A DNA stretch of 64,000 nucleotides from Jeotgalibaca sp052266715 (GCA_052266715.1 JBQPRB010000003.1); one strand, 5' to 3'. Positions 35,703-45,929 are shown, numbered from the stretch's first letter. The notes: generated by a model from the letters alone, not told the origin. Translations and numbers: made by a program.

Positions 35703-36824
35703 ATGAAATTAGGTGTAATTGGTTACGGGGCCCGCACGCAGACAATGGTGGAAGACGTCTTGCGGTGGGAGCCAGATACCCAGATATTAATCAGCGATCC
35801 AAGGGAAGAAGAAATAAAAAAAGCAGGGCGAGATTTCCGTTACCATCCAACGCCAGAAGCCTTGATTGAAACGGAAAAACCGGATGGGATCCTCATCGGG
35901 ACCCGCTGCTCGTTACATACAGAAATGGCTTCACGCGTGTTGCCATACAAGGTGCCTTTTATCCTGGAAAAACCAGTTGCGACAACCATGACGGATTTGT
36001 TGAAGCTGAAGGAAAGTTATGAAAAATCCCCATCTCCGGTGTTAGTCTCGTTCCCCTTGCGTTTCGCAGAAATCACCCAGAAGGTGAAAGAAATCGTTGA
36101 TTCAGGCTTACTGGGAACCATCGAACACGTCCAGGCCGTCAACAATGTACCTTATGGCGGGGTTTACTACCAAAGCTGGTACCGTGATGAGAAAGAAACT
36201 GGTGGATTGTTTTTGCAAAAGGCGACCCATGATCTGGATTATATCAACTTTCTTCTTGGCATCAAGCCGCAAGTAATCTCTGCGATGGAATCCAAGCAAA
36301 TCTATAATGGTGACAAACCAGCTGGTCTTTTATGGGAGAACAGCGATGAAAAGTGGACGTCTCCAGAAAGCCCCTTTGTCAGAAGTATTTATGGAGAGGC
36401 ACCTGAAGGGGAGTATGATCCGTTTTCCAAGGATACGGGCAACCATGATTCTGCCAGTGTCCTGATTCAATACGAATCGGGTATGCATGTCGTCTATTCG
36501 CAAAATTTCTATTCCCGAAAAAAAGCTGCCCGACGTGGAGCGAGATTAATCGGCTATAAAGGCACACTTGAATTTGATTTTTATACGCAGGAGATTAAGA
36601 TCGCTATGCACCATCAAAATCGAGTGGAAACCTATGCATTCGACACACCGGAATGGTTGGCGCACTATGGCGGCGATGATGGTATTGCGCGGAATTTCAT
36701 TGGTATGATGAAGAAGGAAGAAGCACCCAAGGCAACGATGGAAGATGGCCTTTTGAGTGCCTTAATGTGTCTGAAGGCGAAAGAATCAGCAGAAAAAAGA
36801 CGTTTTGAACTCGTTACATTTTAG
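35703..36824 (+). CDS. Gfo/Idh/MocA-family oxidoreductase
   Basis: A 373-residue NAD(P)-dependent protein. The N-terminal Rossmann start MKLGVIGYGARTQTMV is followed by the GTRCSLH loop, the conserved FILEKPVATT near residue 88 (the lysine of the EKP motif), and GGLFLQKATHDLDYINFLLG near residues 168-187 with the catalytic-type histidine. The family oxidises or reduces sugars, and some members remove glycosidic groups by an oxidation-elimination route. Embedded between the oligosaccharide importer and fucosidases, it may act on a sugar released from the same glycan. GTG at 35700 is an alternative start. The substrate is not assignable. Confidence 0.75.
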   Translation: MKLGVIGYGARTQTMVEDVLRWEPDTQILISDPREEEIKKAGRDFRYHPTPEALIETEKPDGILIGTRCSLHTEMASRVLPYKVPFILEKPVATTMTDLLKLKESYEKSPSPVLVSFPLRFAEITQKVKEIVDSGLLGTIEHVQAVNNVPYGGVYYQSWYRDEKETGGLFLQKATHDLDYINFLLGIKPQVISAMESKQIYNGDKPAGLLWENSDEKWTSPESPFVRSIYGEAPEGEYDPFSKDTGNHDSASVLIQYESGMHVVYSQNFYSRKKAARRGARLIGYKGTLEFDFYTQEIKIAMHHQNRVETYAFDTPEWLAHYGGDDGIARNFIGMMKKEEAPKATMEDGLLSALMCLKAKESAEKRRFELVTF

Positions 36825-36845
36825 TTCTTGAAAGAGGTGGATAAA

Positions 36846-37454
36846 TTGGAAAGATTGAATACGGATGGCCAGTTGTATCAGATTGGCTTAAAAATGTACA
36901 ACTTGATGTATTTGAATATCTTGTTTTTATTAAGTTGTTTGCCAATCGTTACAATTTTACCGGCGACTGCTGCTTTGTTCGGGGTTGTTCGCAAATGGCA
37001 TGGGACAGGGGAAATATCAGTGTGGCGGGACTATAGGGAAGCATTTTTTGGCAATTGGCGATTGAGTCTCAGCGCTGGGAGTATTTACACAATTGTAGGT
37101 TTCCTTTTGTTCTCAAATTTCTATCTCTTGTCATACACATCAGTGCCCTACAAAACAATTATCTACAGTGCAACTGTTTTTCTCGGTATGCTCTATCTGC
37201 TGGGTCTCTTGCATCTGTTTCCGGTCATCACCCATATTTCTTCCTCTTTAAAGGAAGCATTATTGAACAGTTTGAAATTGGGAATCTATCAGCTCCACCT
37301 ATCGCTGGCTTGTCTTATTATTTTGGCTGCCTGGATAATGCTGGCCTATCATTATCTGTTTATTTTCTTGTTATTTTTCTTTAGCGGAGGTGCCTACGGG
37401 ATTTATTGGTTCGCCGATCGAAAATTCCAGCAACTCCAAATTATGCCATCATAA
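36846..37454 (+). CDS. YesL-like DUF624 membrane protein
   Basis: A membrane protein of about 202 residues with several hydrophobic helices. LYQIGLKMYNLMYLNILFLL and LPATAALFGVVRKWH near the N-terminus are typical of the DUF624/YesL family, which accompanies CUT1 importers. Function unknown. The TTG at 36846 is preferred because GAGGTGG lies just before it; a TTG at 36828 is also in frame. It lies directly between the oxidoreductase and GH29 genes, so it belongs to the same operon. Confidence 0.72.
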   Translation: MERLNTDGQLYQIGLKMYNLMYLNILFLLSCLPIVTILPATAALFGVVRKWHGTGEISVWRDYREAFFGNWRLSLSAGSIYTIVGFLLFSNFYLLSYTSVPYKTIIYSATVFLGMLYLLGLLHLFPVITHISSSLKEALLNSLKLGIYQLHLSLACLIILAAWIMLAYHYLFIFLLFFFSGGAYGIYWFADRKFQQLQIMPS

Positions 37455-37477
37455 TTTTTGAAGGGATAGAATTACAC

Positions 37478-39118
37478 ATGAATCAGAATTATAATGTTCC
37501 ATTGCCAAGTTCGGCTCAGTTGGCATATCATGAGGAAGAATTAGCCGCTTTTATCCATTTTGGGATGAATACGTTCTATGAAAGAGAATGGGGAGATGGT
37601 ATGGAAGATCCTGCCATTTTTAACCCTAAAGCGCTGGATGCAGACCAGTGGATCAAGATATTAAAAGAAACGGGCTTTAAAAGGGTCATTCTGGTCGTCA
37701 AGCACCATGATGGTTTTGTCCTATATCCTTCAAAATATACAGATTACACTGTTGCCCTGAGCCCGTGGCGGGATGGCGAGGGTGATTTGTTACTTGAGGT
37801 TTCCAAAGCCGTCACGAAATACGATATGGGCTTGGGTATATATTTATCACCTTGGGACGTCCATGATGAGCGCTACACGGTTGTGCACCAGGATGCCTAC
37901 AATGCTTATTATCTAGACCAACTAAAAGAAATTTTAGAGAACCCCGCTTACGGAAACAATGGCCGATTTGTCGAGATTTGGATGGACGGCGCGCGCGGTG
38001 AAGGTGCCCAAAAAGTCACCTATGATTTTGAAGGGTGGTTTGAATATATTCGTTCCCGGTTGGGAGATGACGTGTGTATCTTCAGTGAGGATCCAACTTC
38101 TGTACGCTGGATTGGTAACGAGTCGGGACGTGCCGGTGACCCACTATGGCAGCGTGTCTCCCGAGCGAAAATGGCCGAAAAGAAGAACAGTGATCCTGAC
38201 TATTTGAACCACGGAGACCCTGCAGGGGATATGTATTCGGTTGGAGAGGCCGACGTATCCATCCGTAGCGGTTGGTTTTATGCGGAAAATCAACATCTGA
38301 AAAGCGTTCCCGAATTACTGAGCATCTATTTTGATTCAGTTGGTCGAGGCGCACCATTATTGTTGAATATCCCACCGAACAAGGAGGGGCAGTTTGCGGA
38401 AGAGGATGTGGCAGTTCTGCGTGGATTCCGTAAAGAGTTGGACCGCATCCAGGCAACGGAGGTCTTGGACCAGTGGACGAGGACAGAACACCTTGACGGC
38501 TGGGAATATGAATTCCAATTTGACGAGGTCATTAATGCTGATTTGATTGAACTGAAGGAAGCAATCGCCAACGGTCAACGGATTGGACAGTTCATAGTTT
38601 CTGCTTGGTTGGCGGATGGTTGGCAGGTAGTGGTAGAAGGCACGACGCTAGGGGCGAAACGGTGGCTGTTAACAGATCGTTTTGAAACCAATCGCTTAAA
38701 AGTAACAATACTGGATGCCATTGGAAAGCCGGCTTTAAGTTCAATGAAGCTGTATGACAGTGGGCTAAGCCAAAAAGAAACGATTTCCAACGAGAAAAAT
38801 ATCGGTGCGCATGTATCCGTCGCAGACGAAAAAATATCGGTCAAACGCGGTGAACCCGTGACTATTCATTTGATGAAAACAGGAGAAAAAAATGCATGTG
38901 TGGCGCTTTCCACACATCCAGATACCGCTGTTCATGGCCGACACTACCGTGATAATATCCAAAACTTAAACCTGGAGGAAGGGAGACATTCGGTCCAGAT
39001 TGCTACTGTTCCCTTTACCATCCCCGAAACTCCGGTGCGTTTCCATGTCCGGATTGTTTCGGACGACGCTGAAACAGCCGTTATCGGGACAGGAGAAATT
39101 GAAGTCACCATCCTTTAA
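37478..39118 (+). CDS. GH29 alpha-L-fucosidase
   Basis: A 546-residue protein without a signal peptide, so cytoplasmic. The catalytic domain shows FIHFGMNTFYEREWGDG, VKHHDGFVLYPSKYTDYTV, and EIWMDGARG with the nucleophile aspartate at about residue 170. Those are GH29 hallmarks. The C-terminal part is beta-rich and may be a carbohydrate-binding module. It removes alpha-linked fucose, in this branch often alpha-1,3 or alpha-1,4. A longer upstream frame exists, but GAAGGGATAG precedes the chosen ATG. Together with the GH95 gene it covers several fucose linkages, and released fucose would feed the fuc locus. Confidence 0.9.
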   Translation: MNQNYNVPLPSSAQLAYHEEELAAFIHFGMNTFYEREWGDGMEDPAIFNPKALDADQWIKILKETGFKRVILVVKHHDGFVLYPSKYTDYTVALSPWRDGEGDLLLEVSKAVTKYDMGLGIYLSPWDVHDERYTVVHQDAYNAYYLDQLKEILENPAYGNNGRFVEIWMDGARGEGAQKVTYDFEGWFEYIRSRLGDDVCIFSEDPTSVRWIGNESGRAGDPLWQRVSRAKMAEKKNSDPDYLNHGDPAGDMYSVGEADVSIRSGWFYAENQHLKSVPELLSIYFDSVGRGAPLLLNIPPNKEGQFAEEDVAVLRGFRKELDRIQATEVLDQWTRTEHLDGWEYEFQFDEVINADLIELKEAIANGQRIGQFIVSAWLADGWQVVVEGTTLGAKRWLLTDRFETNRLKVTILDAIGKPALSSMKLYDSGLSQKETISNEKNIGAHVSVADEKISVKRGEPVTIHLMKTGEKNACVALSTHPDTAVHGRHYRDNIQNLNLEEGRHSVQIATVPFTIPETPVRFHVRIVSDDAETAVIGTGEIEVTIL

Positions 39119-39137
39119 TTTTCAATTGCTCGAAAAG

Positions 39138-39188
39138 AACCCCTCAAAGAAAATGTATGCAGGTTACATTTCCCATTGAGGGGTTTTT
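39138..39188 (+). terminator. Terminator after the GH29 gene
   Basis: AACCCCTCAA pairs with TTGAGGGGTT, followed by TTTTT, with a large internal loop that contains a further small inverted repeat (AATGTA and TTACATT). Confidence 0.85.
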
Positions 39189-39267
39189 AATAGTAAAAAA
39201 ATATCATGGTTTTTTCAAACGGGTTAGCCTGTTTAGCTATTTATGAAAAGAAGAAGAGGTGTTTAGA

Positions 39268-41652
39268 TTGAATCAATTGAAATACAGCCAAGCTGCCAAC
39301 ACATGGACAGAAGCATTGCCCCTTGGAAATGGCCGGATTGGTGCCATGCATTTTGGTGGAATCGAAATCGATCAGTTTCAACTAAATGAAGATACGCTAT
39401 GGTCTGGCCCCCCGGAACCAGTAGTGAAAAAAGATAATCAACCGGTTTTGGAACGAATCCGTGCACTGATTGATGCCAAAGAATATGAAACAGCGAATGA
39501 AGAGACAAAAAAATTGTTTGGTCCATATACAGAGAGTTATCTACCATTGGGGAATCTTTATATCCAGTCATTGCATGGCGATATTGCGGAAGGGTACAAG
39601 CGAATTCTGGATATCGAAAGAGCCCTATCCCTAGTTGAATACCAAATAGGAGCAGTGACATATAAACGGGAAGCATTCATTTCGCATCCGCACCAGGTTA
39701 TGGTTGTTCATTTAACAAGTTCAGCCGCAAAACATTTGAATATCGGCGTGACCTTGGATAGCACGTTGATGGCTGATAGCCTATATGCGGATGAAAGTTT
39801 GGTTTTACGAGGTATATGTCCGGAATCCTGTGATCCGGTTTATGTCCATGAGAGTTCTACCCCCATCCGTTACGGGGAGCCGAGACAGAGTAAAGCCATT
39901 CACTTTGAGGGCAGGTTGGGTATTGCAACAGATGACGGTCACATCAGCGCAACAGGCGGGAAAGTCTGGATTAGGGAAGCCACATCTATCACTCTCTATT
40001 TTGCTGTTGCTACTTCCTTTAATGGATTTGACCGCATGCCCGGTCGGGATTACCAACCGATAACGCAAAAAAACCAAGAAACCCTCACTAAGGCAATGGC
40101 TCTTTCTTATGAAGACTTAAAGCAGATCCACGAAGCGGATCACCAACAGCTATTCAATCGGGTGGCCTTGGATTTGGGCGGTTTAGAGGACGCGGCGGAC
40201 GATACCGATTTACGCGTTCTGGAAAAAGGAGCGGCCGATTTGGGCTTAGTAGAATTATTGTTCCATTATGGTCGATATCTGTTGATCGCCTCATCACGGG
40301 AAGGCTCGCAACCCGCCAACTTGCAAGGCATTTGGAATCCTTTGACGCGCGCACCGTGGTCTTCCAACTATACGCTGAATATTAATACGCCGATGAATTA
40401 TTGGCCAGCCGAAGTCACCAATTTATCTGAATGCCATAAACCATTATTAAAAATGCTCCAGGAAATGGCTGTGACCGGCGAAAAGATGGTGACGGATTGG
40501 TATGGTATCCGCGGATGGACGGCTCACCATAATACCGATTTGTGGCGACATACCTATCCGGTAGGGAGCGAAGGACATGGGGATGCAACTTGGGCTTATT
40601 GGCCTATGTCGGGTCCATGGCTTTGCCGTCATTTATGGGAACATTATTTGTATTCCCAGGATGAAGACTACTTACGCACAGAAGCTTTCCCAATCTTGAA
40701 GGGCTCCGCCTTCTTTTGCTTGGATTGGCTGATTGAGGATGACAGTGGCTACTTGATAACCTCGCCATCCACTTCCCCGGAAAATCAATTCCTGTACGAG
40801 GGACAGATAGGAGCAGTGACGAAAGGGACAACTATGGACCTGGAAATTATCGGTGATCTCTTTGCCATCGTTTTGGAAGCTGCTGAAGTTCTCGGTATCG
40901 AGGAGAGTTGGCTCCAGGACGTCAAACAAGCAAAAGCACGTCTCCACCCGCTACAAGTCGGGAAACGGGGACAGCTGCAGGAATGGTTGGATGATTTTGA
41001 TGATTCCGAACCGCAGCATCGTCATGTTTCGCACTTATATGCTGTCTACCCCGGCCAGGAAATAACGCCTGGGAATCCGTTGGTGGCGGCGGTAGAAAAC
41101 ACCTTGAATGAGCGCGGAGATGTGGGGACCGGCTGGAGCCTGGGCTGGAAAATTTGTCTCTGGGCTCGTTTGAATAACGGCGAACGGATTCTATCCCTGT
41201 TTGACCAATTGTTCAACTTGGTGGCTGTTTCAACAGAAAGCATGTCCGGTGGCGGCTTGTACCCGAACCTGTTGGGGGCCCATCCTCCGTTCCAAATCGA
41301 CGGGAACTTCAGCTTCACCGCCGGGGTTTCGGAAATGTTGCTCCAGTCGCACCAGGGTTATCTAGATTTGTTGCCGGCACTCCCAGATGCATGGGCGAAC
41401 GGTGCCGTTTCAGGCTTGCGTGCCCAGGGCGGCTTCGAGGTGAGTCTGCAGTGGGAAGAAGGGACGATTACCCAAGTTGAAGTGACCAGCTTATGCGGCC
41501 GACCTTTAGTTATGCGGACTGAGGAACCCCTGTATTTTAACGGGGATGCCGAGTTGCAACCACAAGAAGGCTTCATCACGCTTCCCACGACGAAAAATCA
41601 AAAAATCAGTTTGAAGAAAACGAGCCAGTTGGTACGAGGAGTTTTACCATGA
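39268..41652 (+). CDS. GH95 alpha-L-fucosidase
   Basis: A 794-residue cytoplasmic protein. [17 protein letters not shown] and [11 protein letters not shown] at the N-terminus, [30 protein letters not shown] (with a conserved glutamate), and [13 protein letters not shown] are GH95 signatures. The family inverts and removes terminal alpha-1,2-linked fucose from H-type and blood-group glycans and from 2'-fucosyllactose. The start is a TTG after AGAGGTG; a GTG at 39259 is also open. The last 4 bases overlap the next gene, so the pair is translationally coupled, implying a joint role on one glycan. Confidence 0.92.
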   Translation: MNQLKYSQAANTWTEALPLGNGRIGAMHFGGIEIDQFQLNEDTLWSGPPEPVVKKDNQPVLERIRALIDAKEYETANEETKKLFGPYTESYLPLGNLYIQSLHGDIAEGYKRILDIERALSLVEYQIGAVTYKREAFISHPHQVMVVHLTSSAAKHLNIGVTLDSTLMADSLYADESLVLRGICPESCDPVYVHESSTPIRYGEPRQSKAIHFEGRLGIATDDGHISATGGKVWIREATSITLYFAVATSFNGFDRMPGRDYQPITQKNQETLTKAMALSYEDLKQIHEADHQQLFNRVALDLGGLEDAADDTDLRVLEKGAADLGLVELLFHYGRYLLIASSREGSQPANLQGIWNPLTRAPWSSNYTLNINTPMNYWPAEVTNLSECHKPLLKMLQEMAVTGEKMVTDWYGIRGWTAHHNTDLWRHTYPVGSEGHGDATWAYWPMSGPWLCRHLWEHYLYSQDEDYLRTEAFPILKGSAFFCLDWLIEDDSGYLITSPSTSPENQFLYEGQIGAVTKGTTMDLEIIGDLFAIVLEAAEVLGIEESWLQDVKQAKARLHPLQVGKRGQLQEWLDDFDDSEPQHRHVSHLYAVYPGQEITPGNPLVAAVENTLNERGDVGTGWSLGWKICLWARLNNGERILSLFDQLFNLVAVSTESMSGGGLYPNLLGAHPPFQIDGNFSFTAGVSEMLLQSHQGYLDLLPALPDAWANGAVSGLRAQGGFEVSLQWEEGTITQVEVTSLCGRPLVMRTEEPLYFNGDAELQPQEGFITLPTTKNQKISLKKTSQLVRGVLP

Positions 41653-43523
41653 AAACAATTGAAATTGAAAAGACACTTGCAGCCTGCTCACAGGTTATTA
41701 ATGTAGTGGATTTTGGTGCTGATCCTACTGGGGCGACAGACAGTACCGAAGCAATCTGGCAGGCTCTCAATTTTTCCAAAAATATCGAAGGCCCAAAAGT
41801 GATTGATTTTCCGGAAGGGACGTATCAATTACGCAAGGAGTCTGCCCAAAAAAGGACCGTGCATACATCCAACACCGACAGTGTCGATTATCCGGAAAAG
41901 ACAATTGCACTTTTGGTGGAGGAGCAACAAGACTTGATTCTAAACGGTAATGGTTCGTTGTTCCAGATTCACGGTGACAGCATGGCGTTGGCAGTAATCC
42001 GGTCGCAAAATATCCACCTTTATAATTTTTCTTGGGACTTGGTAGTGCCGACGGTCATCGAAATGCGGATTGACGGTACGGGAGAAGAGAATGGGGAGAT
42101 GTATACCGATTTTTCGATTCCCTCTTGTTTCACCTATGAAGTCGAGAACAACGGCAAAAAAATCCATTGGCACGGTGGCAATAACCAAGCAACCAACACC
42201 CCCTATTGGCAGACGTACAACGATAATAATTTGGTCACAATCGTTGCCTATCATCCGGATCAAGACGTCAAAAAGAGGTACCCACTCGCGGAGGGACCCT
42301 TCGCCGCCTCCTATACCCGCATTGTACCTATTCGGCAAGAATGTGTGCGAATTTATTATGGCAATGAAAGGCCCACACTTCACCAAAAAGATGTACAATT
42401 CGAATTCACGGCCAGACCCGATCGACACACGGCTGGGGCCTTCATTTGGGAGAGCAGTGATGTCGTCGTAGAAAAAGTCACGGTGCATTACCTGGATGGG
42501 TTCGGCTGGTTGACCCAGATGGCGTACAATGTTTCATTCTTGCACTGCACCTTTGAGCCGCGGGCAGGCACCGGCCGTTATGCGACTGGCTTTGCCGATT
42601 TGATCCATGTTTCCGGGGCGAGTGGCTTGATTCGAATCGAGGGCTGCTATTTCAGTCATGCCCACGATGATGCTATCAATATTCACGGGACGTTTACGCG
42701 CGTGGAGGAACAACTGGACGATAGGACCCTGAAACTCAGCTATGTCCATCGCCAACAGGGCGGATTCCCACAGTATTATCCTGGCAATGAGGTGGCTTTT
42801 TATCGCCGCGACACGTTGAACAATACGTTTAATCCGGAAGTGTACACGGTAATAGATGTGGTGCATCCCGGTCAAAGTGGTAATGACGGAAAAACGATGA
42901 TAGTCACGTTCCACCAACCCTTGCCCGAGGGAATCGCATCTAAAGTGAATGGAGAGGGTTTGTATGTCGCCGAAAACGTCACATATACACCGACTGTTAT
43001 CATTCGTGATAACCTGTTTGAAGCCATTCCGACCCGAGGCATCTTGTGCACGACGCAGAAGAAAGTTCTAATTGAAGGAAATACCTTCCGGCATATGGCG
43101 ATGGACACCATTTTCATCTCCAACGATTCACAAGATTGGTACGAATCAGGACCTGTCCGCGATGTGATGATCCGTGACAATCATTTTTACCTAATGAAAA
43201 TCGGTTACCCAAATCTTCCTAATGCGTTAATCAGGGTGAAACCAATCACGCTGGGCGGAAAGCTACCGGGTCCCAAACAGGCTATCCACAAAAATATCCG
43301 TATCATCGACAATACAATATATACGCAAGGGAACCCCATTTTGTCAGCCGAAAGTGTCAGTGGTCTGACCTTCACCGGGAATACAATTAGCAACTATCAA
43401 CCTGTGCAAAATCCCGAGTTTTCCAAAACAAAGTTGTATGATATCGATGGGATGTCAGGGGACGCAGTGCAGTTTGAACACAAAGCCTGTGAAAAGGTTT
43501 TGGTTGAGCACAATCAATTCTAG
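41649..43523 (+). CDS. Right-handed beta-helix glycosidase, GH110-like (alpha-1,3-galactosidase)
   Basis: A 624-residue parallel beta-helix protein. It starts with the pectate-lyase-superfamily entry [18 protein letters not shown], then [36 protein letters not shown] and [12 protein letters not shown] with Asp at about residues 340-341. This pattern matches GH110 exo-alpha-1,3-galactosidases, which remove the terminal galactose of blood-group-B-type and linear alpha-1,3-Gal structures. No signal peptide is seen. Its ATG overlaps the GH95 stop. I am confident of the beta-helix fold and fairly confident of GH110; related beta-helix families cannot be fully excluded. Confidence 0.68.
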   Translation: MKTIEIEKTLAACSQVINVVDFGADPTGATDSTEAIWQALNFSKNIEGPKVIDFPEGTYQLRKESAQKRTVHTSNTDSVDYPEKTIALLVEEQQDLILNGNGSLFQIHGDSMALAVIRSQNIHLYNFSWDLVVPTVIEMRIDGTGEENGEMYTDFSIPSCFTYEVENNGKKIHWHGGNNQATNTPYWQTYNDNNLVTIVAYHPDQDVKKRYPLAEGPFAASYTRIVPIRQECVRIYYGNERPTLHQKDVQFEFTARPDRHTAGAFIWESSDVVVEKVTVHYLDGFGWLTQMAYNVSFLHCTFEPRAGTGRYATGFADLIHVSGASGLIRIEGCYFSHAHDDAINIHGTFTRVEEQLDDRTLKLSYVHRQQGGFPQYYPGNEVAFYRRDTLNNTFNPEVYTVIDVVHPGQSGNDGKTMIVTFHQPLPEGIASKVNGEGLYVAENVTYTPTVIIRDNLFEAIPTRGILCTTQKKVLIEGNTFRHMAMDTIFISNDSQDWYESGPVRDVMIRDNHFYLMKIGYPNLPNALIRVKPITLGGKLPGPKQAIHKNIRIIDNTIYTQGNPILSAESVSGLTFTGNTISNYQPVQNPEFSKTKLYDIDGMSGDAVQFEHKACEKVLVEHNQF

Positions 43524-43566
43524 TTTATAGAAGGAATGCCTATATAGTTTTTATTGGTATTTCTCT

Positions 43567-43914
43567 CAACGGAACAGAATCAACTGGACCGTGACAAAAG
43601 ATGATGCGGAAGAATCAGCCGTTTCTGATGTTTTCGGTGTGAAGACACCTACGGCAACGGAGCAAGCAGACTTGATGTTCGCACATAATGATTTACCGGA
43701 CAACTTGTTTTCCAGCTGGACGTTGTCAGGTACTGATTTTGTGCAACACGGTTCCAACGGACAGCTGATTCCATTGGAGGGTTTGGTGGACGAGCACGCG
43801 CCCAACATCAATAATTACTTAGACCCCAGACCTGAAATCAGAAGCATAATGACCGCTACGGATGATACTATGTTCATCAGAAATTATGACAATTATTTGG
43901 CAGGATTGGAATAA
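43567..43914 (+). pseudogene. Remnant of an LplA-type sugar-binding protein with an internal deletion
   Basis: A frame of about 107 codons (first GTG at 43591) with no signal peptide and no clear ribosome binding site. Its body (ADLMFAHNDLPD, QLIPLEGLVDEHAPNINNYL, SIMTATDDTMF) resembles residues 70-160 of LplA-type binding proteins such as the gene at 33960. It then jumps to NYDNYLAGLE, which resembles the extreme C-terminus of that protein (DNYIKGFDQL). This is best explained by loss of the promoter and signal end plus a deletion of the middle part. It suggests a second importer once followed the glycosidase genes. Confidence 0.7.
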
Positions 43915-43925
43915 GATTCTAACTA

Positions 43926-43976
43926 AAATAAAACCATCTATACCTGCTCACTAGAGCTGTATAGATGGTTTTATTT
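43926..43976. terminator. Long terminator hairpin after the glycosidase locus
   Basis: A perfect 18-base stem, AAATAAAACCATCTATAC with GTATAGATGGTTTTATTT, with a T-rich right arm and an A-rich left arm, so it may work in both directions. Confidence 0.9.
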
Positions 43977-44006
43977 TTGGATGCACATCTGCATAAATTT
44001 AACTTC

Positions 44007-44067
44007 CGGAACTAAAACCCAAAAAACTGAATCCTAGTTCCGACTTCTAGCAAAAAGTCGGAACTAG
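44007..44067. repeat. Dispersed palindromic element, copy 2
   Basis: CGGAACTA at 44007-44014, CTAGTTCCGACTT at 44034-44046 and AAGTCGGAACTAG at 44055-44067. The last two form a perfect 13-base stem with an 8-base loop. The three-unit order and core are the same as at 14693-14752, so this is a repeated intergenic element. Confidence 0.75.
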
Positions 44068-44084
44068 AAAGTAGTATTAGGTCG

Positions 44085-44255
44085 TTTTATGTCAGACATT
44101 GAGGCCAAAGTGCGACATAAAAAACCGCAAATTTAATTCTATGTCATATCAGTGAAGATTTTTGACTAGCTAATGGTTACATCATTCGAACAAGTTTCAA
44201 GTAAAGCAATCAATCCGGCATTCTACTTGAGACTTTTCCCAAAAACTCTCAAGTA
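44085..44255. repeat. Cluster of further small inverted repeats
   Basis: TTTTATGTC (44085-44093) with GACATAAAA (44114-44122), and TACTTGAGA (44224-44232) with TCTCAAGTA (44247-44255), are both perfect 9-base pairs. The rest of 43977-44376 holds no gene. These differ in sequence from the TAGTTCCGA element but share its size and spacing. Confidence 0.55.
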
Positions 44256-44376
44256 AAATTCAAGTTTCACCATTCTATTTCCGACTTAGATACGCTATAA
44301 CAAAACTCATTGCAATATTTACCAATTTAAAGTAATGTTACGGTGTGAATGAGAACGATTACGGAGGGTTGGGATA

Positions 44377-45057
44377 ATGGAGCTATTAACATTAATATTT
44401 TACATTTACCTTTTCATCTATTTCACCAGCAAACGCCCTTATCAGAAATCCGGCTACCAAGAAGCAAGCGGCCACAGTTTCTGGGAAACGATGATGAATG
44501 CCGGGCTAAAAGGGGAATACCTGACTTATCGCCATCTGACAAATCTTGGTGAAGAGAACAAAATACTGACCAACGTATATCTGCCGAAACAAGACGGAAC
44601 CACCACCGAAATCGACCTGATTATGCTGGCACCAACCGGCATCTATGTCTTCGAATCGAAAAATTACAGTGGTTGGATTTTCGGTGACGAAAATAGTCGG
44701 TACTGGACCCAGATGTTCCAGAACAGGAAGAAATTTCGCTTCTACAACCCCATTTGGCAAAATAAGCAGCACATCAACATTATCAGGCAACACCTGGACG
44801 CAGAGGAAAAAGTCTTCAAGTCGTACATCGTCTTCAGCCAACGGTGCGAACTGAAGAAAATGCACATCCACTCAAACAACGTAAAGGTGATGAAACGAAA
44901 TGTGATGGTGAAAGCCATCAAACACGACATGGCAGAATCGGCTAATTTTCTGACTAGCTGGGAAATTACCAAATACTACAACCAGCTGGCCCGCTATGCC
45001 TGGGCAGATGATACGACAAAGCAGGCGCACATTGATGCAATGACCTGGCGAAACTAA
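44377..45057 (+). CDS. NERD-domain (nuclease-related) protein
   Basis: A 226-residue protein. A short hydrophobic N-terminal helix (residues 3-17) suggests membrane anchoring. It is followed by a NERD domain: GEYLTYRHL, then the catalytic-like pattern EIDLIMLAPTGIYVFESKNYSG, with Asp and Glu-x-Lys placed as in restriction-nuclease-like folds. NERD proteins are proposed DNA-processing enzymes and are common in accessory and defence regions; the true role is unknown. GGAGGG precedes the ATG. The next gene begins 26 bases later. Confidence 0.72.
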   Translation: MELLTLIFYIYLFIYFTSKRPYQKSGYQEASGHSFWETMMNAGLKGEYLTYRHLTNLGEENKILTNVYLPKQDGTTTEIDLIMLAPTGIYVFESKNYSGWIFGDENSRYWTQMFQNRKKFRFYNPIWQNKQHINIIRQHLDAEEKVFKSYIVFSQRCELKKMHIHSNNVKVMKRNVMVKAIKHDMAESANFLTSWEITKYYNQLARYAWADDTTKQAHIDAMTWRN

Positions 45058-45082
45058 CACCCAAACAGAAAGGAAACTAACC

Positions 45083-45802
45083 ATGAAAGCCTACATCGTA
45101 AAAATAGAACTCCAACACACCGAACCGCTGATTTGGCGACGAATCATCATGCCGGCCGGCGCGACTTACAATCGCCTACATGAAGTGATTCAGGCGGTGA
45201 CAAATTTCCAACCTGATTACCATCTCTACCGCTTCGATTTGCCCGAAACAAACCAAGTCGTCACCAACAACGAAGAAGCCTATCACGAACACCAACACTA
45301 CAAGAAAAATAAAGCGAAATACGACAAACATCTAGAAGAAATGCCACCCAAGTTCCGAGAATTTGAAAAACGTCATCAAGAAAGACTCAAAACCGAAGTG
45401 CGCAAACCAACCGGGCTTAAAATCGACAATTATCTCGAAAAATACAAACAAATCGACTACCTCTATGACTTCGGTGACGACTGGCTGTTCACCATCAAGT
45501 TGGAAGAGGTAGTCGACGACTATTATTTTGGTTACCCTACACTATTGGCCGGTGCCGAAACAGCTCCACCCGAAGACGTCGGTGGCATACCAGGTTTTTA
45601 CGAATTCCTGAAAGCCTACCAAAATCCCAAGCATCCCGAACACGAATCAATGAAACAATGGGCTAAGTCCCAATATTTCCGCGAATACGACCCAACCAGG
45701 ATAAACCAGTGGCTCAAAACAGTCAGCTACAAAAAGACCGAGTGGGGTAAAATCAAGCATGAGAACTATTTGGTGCTGGAGGATAAATATCGGAAAAACT
45801 AA
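45083..45802 (+). CDS. Plasmid pRiA4b ORF-3-like protein
   Basis: A 239-residue protein. It begins VKIELQHTEPLIWRRIIMPAGAT and contains the LYDFGDDWLFTIKLEE and PPEDVGGIPGFYEFLKAYQNP segments, which define the pRiA4b ORF-3-like family. Members occur on plasmids, with insertion sequences and in accessory regions; biochemical function is unknown. Rich in Lys, Glu and Tyr with a charged middle region. It probably forms a transcript with the NERD gene 26 bases upstream. Confidence 0.8.
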   Translation: MKAYIVKIELQHTEPLIWRRIIMPAGATYNRLHEVIQAVTNFQPDYHLYRFDLPETNQVVTNNEEAYHEHQHYKKNKAKYDKHLEEMPPKFREFEKRHQERLKTEVRKPTGLKIDNYLEKYKQIDYLYDFGDDWLFTIKLEEVVDDYYFGYPTLLAGAETAPPEDVGGIPGFYEFLKAYQNPKHPEHESMKQWAKSQYFREYDPTRINQWLKTVSYKKTEWGKIKHENYLVLEDKYRKN

Positions 45803-45842
45803 GCTTTTGAAAACCCAATAATTTTGACACTATAATTTATTT

Positions 45843-45929
45843 ACCATACAAACCCATACCAAATGTATAAAAATACTCGGAATTAAAGACCCAAACGTAC
45901 ATTTAAATAAAGAAATTTTTGGTGTTTGA
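45843..45929 (+). pseudogene. Possible ISL3-type transposase N-terminal relic
   Basis: A 28-codon open stretch without a start codon reads THTKCIKILGIKDPNVHLNK and ends at TGA. It resembles the N-terminal CIK-LGIKDPN pattern I associate with ISL3-family transposases. Nothing after the stop could be matched, so this is a weak call. Confidence 0.3.

Noticed and set aside
35703..36824. Gfo/Idh/MocA protein as a GH109 alpha-N-acetylgalactosaminidase, which would fit blood-group-A cleavage
   Set aside because: The GG(N/L)YPTHGLGP-type segment that I associate with GH109 is not visible; only the general oxidoreductase motifs are. Left as an unassigned family member.
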